Program-made: the position numbers and the translations under genes
The notes under the pieces: generated by a model
What the model was told of the DNA's origin: nothing
Seen by the model: only the letters and a program-made list of their open reading frames with translations
The model's database searches: none
In this document: positions 59,520 to 64,000 of the stretch, piece by piece
How the letters are laid out: every line of letters starts with the position of its first letter
Position numbering within the stretch: position 1 is the first letter of the stretch
Assembly (NCBI RefSeq): GCF_004307995.1
Contig: NZ_SIRE01000002.1
Coordinates: forward strand, 310,001 to 374,000
Length of the DNA stretch: 64,000 bases
From: Paenibacillus thalictri
GTDB lineage: Bacteria > Bacillota > Bacilli > Paenibacillales > NBRC-103111
Direction of reading: 5' to 3'

Positions 59520-61598
59520 ATGCTGACAAGCCGTCAACAGAAAATGCTCGCCGAGCTTATGGAAAATTTCCGGCACGTGACCGCCGAAACGTTTGCCCAG
59601 CTGCACCAGATTTCGGTAAGAACGGCGCGCGGCGACCTGCTGCTGATCGAAGATTGGCTGCGGAAACATGGCATCGCTTTGCAGCGTGACCGCCGGCTCG
59701 GCGTGAGCCTTGATGCGGATCGCGAGCAGTCGGCGAAGCTGGCCGGCTTGCTTGCCAAACGGCCCGAATTCGTGGATGCCAAAAGCCGCATCCGCTTGCT
59801 GCTGAAGCAGCTGCTCGAAGCGCCGGAATTGCTGGCAAACGAGCTTGGCGAGCAATTTGGCATTAGCAAGAACACACTGCTGCAGGATTTGTCCGACATG
59901 AGAATCTGGTTTGCAGATCGCGGCCTGAAGCTGGAACGGGACCGCGGAAAATTGCAGGTAACGGGAGCGGAAACCGCCAAACGAATCGCGTACCTGGAAC
60001 TGCTGCGGGAAGACATATCCGACGAGAAATTTCTTCAATTCATGCTGGACGACTCGCGAAACGGACCCATGGCGTATTGGAACACGTGGTTCAAAACGGA
60101 AGATGCCCATTATTTGTTTGATTTAGCGCGGAAATTGGAGCACAAGCTCGGGTTCGAATTTTCCGATGCGGGATATTCCGCGCTGATTCTTCACCTGCTG
60201 ATGGCGATGGAGCGGCTGAAGCACCGCCATGCGATTTGCATGGACAACGAACTGCTGGAAGAATTGGCGGCAACCGAGGAATACGGCGCCGTTGTCCAGC
60301 ATATCGTTCCGGGGCTGAGCGCTTATTTCCATGTAGAGGTGCCGCAGCAGGAGATCGGCTACATTACTCAGCATATCCTCGGCGCGCAAAAAGCCCACGC
60401 CGGCTCCGGGCAGCATTCGGAATACGAAGAGCTCGCCAAACAGATCGTAATCCGCGCCGAGATGAAGCTTGGTCATCCTCTTCAGCTGACCGAGCAGGTG
60501 ATTCAAGGGCTTGCCATCCATCTGAAACCTGCGGTATACCGGGCCAAATTTGGGCTGCAGACGCAAAATCCGCTGCTGGAACAGCTGGAAGAGGAGTACG
60601 GCTCGCTTGTCGACATCATGACACAAGTTGCCGAAGAGTTGACGGAGCCTCTTGGCATCCGCTTCGACCGGGCGGAAATCGGTTATATCGTGCTGCATAT
60701 TTGCAGCGGCTTGAGCCAGACGTTGAAGATCAGCAAAAAGAAAGTGGCGCTTGTATGCAGCTCTGGCCTCGGCACCTCGGCGATTTTGCAAAAACGGATG
60801 GAAACGTTGTTTCCGCATGTCAACATCGCCGGTAAATTTTCGTATAAAGAACTGAAAGCGATTACTTCCTCCGATGCCGACGCCGTGCTCTCGACCATCG
60901 ACATTGCGTTTCCGCTGCCTGTTCCCTGGTTTAAAGTATCTCCTCTGCTGCCGAAAAACGACCAGGATCGGCTCTCCGCTTATTTCGGGGTCGCTCCCGC
61001 CGACCGGCAGCTCGAAGCCGAAACGGTTCAAACGGTTAGCGAAATTATGAAAATTATTGAGCGCAGCGCCACTATTCATAACCGCAATATGCTGGTGCAG
61101 CAGCTATTGGCGTTGTTCCAGGGATCCGCCGCCGCTACGGAGGAGAACAAGCTGTCCGGCCTGCTCCCGCCGCAGTCCATCCTGCTCCAGCAAGAGGATA
61201 CGGATTGGGAAACGGCGGTCCGGATTGGCAATCGGCTGCTGCGCGACCGCGGTCTGACCGGGCTGCAATATGAGGAAAAGCTGGTGGACATGATTCGCGG
61301 TCAAAAGCATCATTTCATCATTCACGACGGAATTGCTTTTCCCCATGCGGCTCCTCAGGATGGCGTGTGGAAAACAGGCTTCAGCCTTGTTGCGTTCCGG
61401 CGTCCGATTGCCTTTGGACCCGCCCGGCAGCCGGTCTGGCTGATCATTACGCTGGCCGCCGCGGACAAAAAGCAGCATCTGCCGGCCATGTCCACGCTGC
61501 TGGATGCAATCAACGACGCCGCGTTTATGGAAGCTGTACAGACTGCGTCCAGCGCCGAAGACATTTGGAACCGGATTGCCGCAAAGGAGGAAGCGTAA
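59520..61598 (+). CDS. PRD-containing transcription regulator with EIIB- and EIIA-like domains
   Basis: 692 residues from ATG 59520-59522 (GGGAGG upstream). Residues 1-165 hold two helix-turn-helix units (TAETFAQLHQISVRTARGDL; LGEQFGISKNTLLQDLSDMR). PRD1 and PRD2 span about 175-400, with histidines in FSDAGYSALILHLLMAMERL and GYIVLHICSGLS. A GatB-like EIIB domain follows (VALVCSSGLGTSAIL), then a C-terminal PTS EIIA domain (HHFIIHDGIAFPHA) with its active-site His. MtlR/LicR-type activator controlled by PTS phosphorylation. No separate EIIA gene exists in the operon, so this EIIA domain may also serve transport. Confidence 0.9.
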   Translation: MLTSRQQKMLAELMENFRHVTAETFAQLHQISVRTARGDLLLIEDWLRKHGIALQRDRRLGVSLDADREQSAKLAGLLAKRPEFVDAKSRIRLLLKQLLEAPELLANELGEQFGISKNTLLQDLSDMRIWFADRGLKLERDRGKLQVTGAETAKRIAYLELLREDISDEKFLQFMLDDSRNGPMAYWNTWFKTEDAHYLFDLARKLEHKLGFEFSDAGYSALILHLLMAMERLKHRHAICMDNELLEELAATEEYGAVVQHIVPGLSAYFHVEVPQQEIGYITQHILGAQKAHAGSGQHSEYEELAKQIVIRAEMKLGHPLQLTEQVIQGLAIHLKPAVYRAKFGLQTQNPLLEQLEEEYGSLVDIMTQVAEELTEPLGIRFDRAEIGYIVLHICSGLSQTLKISKKKVALVCSSGLGTSAILQKRMETLFPHVNIAGKFSYKELKAITSSDADAVLSTIDIAFPLPVPWFKVSPLLPKNDQDRLSAYFGVAPADRQLEAETVQTVSEIMKIIERSATIHNRNMLVQQLLALFQGSAAATEENKLSGLLPPQSILLQQEDTDWETAVRIGNRLLRDRGLTGLQYEEKLVDMIRGQKHHFIIHDGIAFPHAAPQDGVWKTGFSLVAFRRPIAFGPARQPVWLIITLAAADKKQHLPAMSTLLDAINDAAFMEAVQTASSAEDIWNRIAAKEEA

Positions 61599-61901
61599 AT
61601 GTTAAAAATCGTCGTCGTATGTACCAGCGGACTCGGTACAAGCTTAATGATCCGGCTTAATATGCAGGCGCTGCTGAAAGAACTGGGCATCCAAGCCGAC
61701 ATGATGCACATCGACGCTTCCTCGATGTATTATCACGATGCGGATGTCATTATCGGGGCCAAGCAGATTGTCGAATCGTTTGGCTCCGAACTTGATGTCG
61801 AGAAAATTCCGCTGGACAGCATTACCGACAGAAATCATCTGAAACAGCAATTTATGCAAAGCAAAGCGTACTTGAAACAAATTTCGGGTACTTCGGATTG
61901 A
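61599..61901 (+). CDS. PTS EIIB component, ascorbate (UlaB/SgaB) type
   Basis: 100 residues beginning directly after the regulator stop (TAAATG). LKIVVVCTSGLGTSLMIRLN carries the phosphocysteine C8. Takes phosphate from EIIA and passes it to the sugar during transport by the EIIC that follows 12 bp later. Confidence 0.9.
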   Translation: MLKIVVVCTSGLGTSLMIRLNMQALLKELGIQADMMHIDASSMYYHDADVIIGAKQIVESFGSELDVEKIPLDSITDRNHLKQQFMQSKAYLKQISGTSD

Positions 61902-61913
61902 GGGAAACCAATT

Positions 61914-63185
61914 ATGAATTTTACGCAGCTCATCAATAAAGGCTTGCTCGGCGAACCCGCTCTGCTGCTCGGTTTTATCGCGTTTTTCGGGCTGCTGCTG
62001 CAGCGGGCGCCGTTCCAGCGAATGATGAACGGGACGATCAAGACAATGCTGGGATACGTTCTGCTGCAGATCGGGGCGTCGGCGGCAGGCACCTCGCTGT
62101 CCAATTTATCGACGATCATCCAAAGCGGGTTTCAAATCATCGGCATCATTCCGCACAATGAAACAATTGTCGCTTTGGCGCAAATCAATTACGGCCAAGA
62201 AATTGCCGTCATCATGCTGATCGGCATGGTGCTGCATTTGGGCATTGCCCGGTTTACGCGGTTCAAATATATTTTTCTGACCGGCCATCACATGTTGTTT
62301 ATGGCCTCCATGCTGGCCGGGCTGCTTGTCGCCATGCCTCTGGCGGCCTGGCAGACGTATTTGTTCGGCGGTATTTTTTTGGCGCTGAGCATGTCCTTTG
62401 GTCCGGCCGTCATTCAGCCGCATGTGCGCAAAGTGATCGGAAGCAACGATTTTGCCGTCGGCCATTTCAACAGCGCCGGTTACCTGATTGCCGGCTGGAT
62501 CGCGCGGCTGGTCCGCTCCAAGGAAGAACGGGAAACGTCGGACAAGCTGAAGAAAGTGCAGATGTTTTTTCAGGACCATATGATCGTAATCAGCGTGTTT
62601 ACGTTTATTTTGTTTCTGGTGTCCGGATTTTTCGTCTCCGCCAAAGGTTTTGGCGAAATGTTCTCCGGACGGCATTATTTGGTCGTATCGGCAATGCAGG
62701 CCATCTGGTTTGCCGCAGGCGTGTTTATCATCTTGGCAGGCGTACGGATGATGCTTTCGGAGATCATCCCCGCTTTCCACGGCATTGCCGAAAAGGTGGT
62801 GCCAAACGCCATACCGGCGATCGACTGCCCCGTCTTGTTCACGTATTCGCCGCTGTCCGCGGTGGCCGGTTTCCTGCTCAGCTTTGCCGGAGGACTGCTG
62901 GCGATGGCGCTGCTCTACTCGTATCAATATACCGTGATCATTCCCGGCGTCATCCCGCATTTCTTCTCCGGCGGCGCCGCCGGCGTGATCGCTTACAAGC
63001 TGGGCAGGCGGCGGGGGCTGATCGTCGCTTCGTTGTGCCACGGCTTTCTGGTCACGCTGCTGCCGATCTTTCTCATCCCGCTGCTATCGGGCCTTGGTTT
63101 TATCCGGGCGACGTTTGCGGACAGCGATTTTTCCGTGATCGGCGTTATTGTCCATTGGCTGCTGAAGCTGGCGTTTCATGGCTGA
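61914..63185 (+). CDS. PTS EIIC component, ascorbate (UlaA/SgaT) type
   Basis: 423 residues, about 10-11 membrane helices. Family patterns: LLGFIAFFGLLLQRAPFQRM, IKTMLGYVLLQIGASA, NETIVALAQINYGQEIAVIM, FNSAGYLIAGWIARLV, GVIPHFFSGGAAGVIAYKLG. UlaA imports L-ascorbate as the 6-phosphate in E. coli; Gram-positive homologues may take other acids, and no ascorbate catabolic genes (ulaD-G) are present here, so the substrate is unsettled. Confidence 0.88.
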   Translation: MNFTQLINKGLLGEPALLLGFIAFFGLLLQRAPFQRMMNGTIKTMLGYVLLQIGASAAGTSLSNLSTIIQSGFQIIGIIPHNETIVALAQINYGQEIAVIMLIGMVLHLGIARFTRFKYIFLTGHHMLFMASMLAGLLVAMPLAAWQTYLFGGIFLALSMSFGPAVIQPHVRKVIGSNDFAVGHFNSAGYLIAGWIARLVRSKEERETSDKLKKVQMFFQDHMIVISVFTFILFLVSGFFVSAKGFGEMFSGRHYLVVSAMQAIWFAAGVFIILAGVRMMLSEIIPAFHGIAEKVVPNAIPAIDCPVLFTYSPLSAVAGFLLSFAGGLLAMALLYSYQYTVIIPGVIPHFFSGGAAGVIAYKLGRRRGLIVASLCHGFLVTLLPIFLIPLLSGLGFIRATFADSDFSVIGVIVHWLLKLAFHG

Positions 63186-63306
63186 AAATCACTGATTGAT
63201 GAGCGGCAAAAATAAGCCGGGAGGCGGTCCCGGCTGCAAAATAAAGTCCATTGGACAGACTCCTTAATGGAACGGTCCTGAAATCAGGGTGCTTTCATTG
63301 CTTGCG

Positions 63307-64000
63307 CTATTCCTCATGTTCCTCTATGGTAATATGGGCCGTTGTCGTTACATTACCGAGTTTGGTGTGAAGAATCGATCGAATCATATGTTGTTCCAAG
63401 AAACTGATCAGGGGCGCAACCAGCCGAAAGCGAACGATGTCGATCTCCCCGGGCATATTGATTCCCAGATTGATATCGGCGCCATTTAAAATTCTCATCA
63501 GCAACGGTCTGTTTCGAACAATAAGCGATTGCGGCAGATGTTTAAAACCTCTCGGTAAATGAATGAGCAAGTTTTTCTCGATTGGAATGTTAGCGATATT
63601 TTGCACGGTGATGGTCACTACCGTTTCTCCCCCAGGCGGAATTATCGGCGGGTTTACATCTATGATTACGATGGGAGGCGGCTGCGGCGGTGACGGCGGC
63701 TGTGGCGGCGTTGGCGGCTGAGGTGGTATCGGCGGCTCTTTCTTGTTCCAAATGGCGTATAAGTTCTGATCGGATTGAATGCCCAATCCATCGTTGCCCG
63801 TTATGACAGTTTTTCGTTCGCTTGGAGGATCGGCGACATATTGGTATTTTTCCCCTGTCCCCGTTCCATTGTCGTTGAGCGACCATCCAAAGAAATTAAA
63901 ATCTTGCAACACCATGTTGTTCGGGTTATTCTGCACCATGACATAATTGTCATTTATATAGACATTATGATCTACGGGTACCGAACCTGAAGTTAACGCG
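63307..64000 (-). CDS. Surface protein with Listeria-Bacteroides-type repeat and Pro-rich linker (N-terminus beyond window)
   Basis: The leftward frame is open to the window edge (at least 230 codons) and ends at 63307. Visible order: the end of an InlB/Flg_new-type repeat (FNFFGWSLNDNGTG; LYAIWNKK), a Pro/Gln linker (PPIPPQPPTPPQPPSPPQPP) and a C-terminal domain with NPPIIPPGGETVVTITVQN, a beta-sandwich start like DUF11. No sorting signal or membrane segment at the C-terminus. Probably a secreted or spore-surface protein; full length unknown. Confidence 0.72.
   Translation of the reverse strand, partial: ALTSGSVPVDHNVYINDNYVMVQNNPNNMVLQDFNFFGWSLNDNGTGTGEKYQYVADPPSERKTVITGNDGLGIQSDQNLYAIWNKKEPPIPPQPPTPPQPPSPPQPPPIVIIDVNPPIIPPGGETVVTITVQNIANIPIEKNLLIHLPRGFKHLPQSLIVRNRPLLMRILNGADINLGINMPGEIDIVRFRLVAPLISFLEQHMIRSILHTKLGNVTTTAHITIEEHEE

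Overview
The window looks like the chromosome of an endospore-forming Bacillales bacterium, most likely Paenibacillus or a near relative. This rests on a recognisable GerE, CgeB-type and CotSA-type glycosyltransferases, a YheC/YheD protein, GlpP, a LplB-type permease beside a membrane-bound AraC regulator, a T-box leader, a FapR-type operator and about 50% GC. No rRNA, tRNA, CRISPR array or intact transposase was seen.

Layout. 1-4.9 kb: a sugar ABC system (AraC-type sensor/regulator, lipoprotein binding protein, start of a LplB-type permease) with a cre site. 5-11.7 kb: lactate dehydrogenase, gerE and a membrane thioredoxin, separated by two small islets. One islet holds a retropepsin-like protease and two paralogous small proteins; the other holds a DUF262/HNH (GmrSD-like) protein. 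Each islet is bounded by a direct duplication of the 3' end of the gene on its right (gerE, 87 bp; thioredoxin, 144 bp). 11.9-16.7 kb: a CAP-domain secreted protein, a YcnI-like copper protein, a two-component system and a FapR-box-controlled fabH.

17-48 kb is the centrepiece, a probable spore-surface glycosylation locus. It has at least nine glycosyltransferases (GT2, GT4, CgeB-like, GT-D), seven of them with a protamine-like Lys/Arg-rich N-terminal tail, often followed by a Tyr/Gly-rich motif. It also has four small co-transcribed proteins, one of which is that tail and motif alone; sugar-nucleotide genes for dTDP-L-rhamnose (rmlA, B, D, C), GDP-D-glycero-D-manno-heptose (hddA, hddC, gmhB) and GDP-mannose or a GDP-6-deoxyhexose (manC, RMD/GMD-like); and a 2119-residue protein made of about 185 tandem decapeptides with a WIAG-like C-terminal tail. 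The giant gene and gerE both have good matches to the sigma-K promoter pattern, which suggests late mother-cell expression. A CotSA-like GT4 and a YheC/D protein follow.

48.9-57.5 kb is a phosphorus/glycerol-phosphate region: a UgpBAE-type ABC system behind a four-step 11-bp Pho-box array, two glycerophosphodiester phosphodiesterases, an unknown lipoprotein, an MgtC-like membrane protein, GlpP and an AraL-like HAD phosphatase. 57.7-63.2 kb: serC under a T-box, then a compact PTS operon (HPr, PRD regulator with EIIB and EIIA domains, UlaB-like EIIB, UlaA-like EIIC). The window ends inside a proline-linked surface protein.

Start codons were chosen by ribosome-binding-site position and family length. 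Regulatory sites are pattern matches made by eye and remain predictions.
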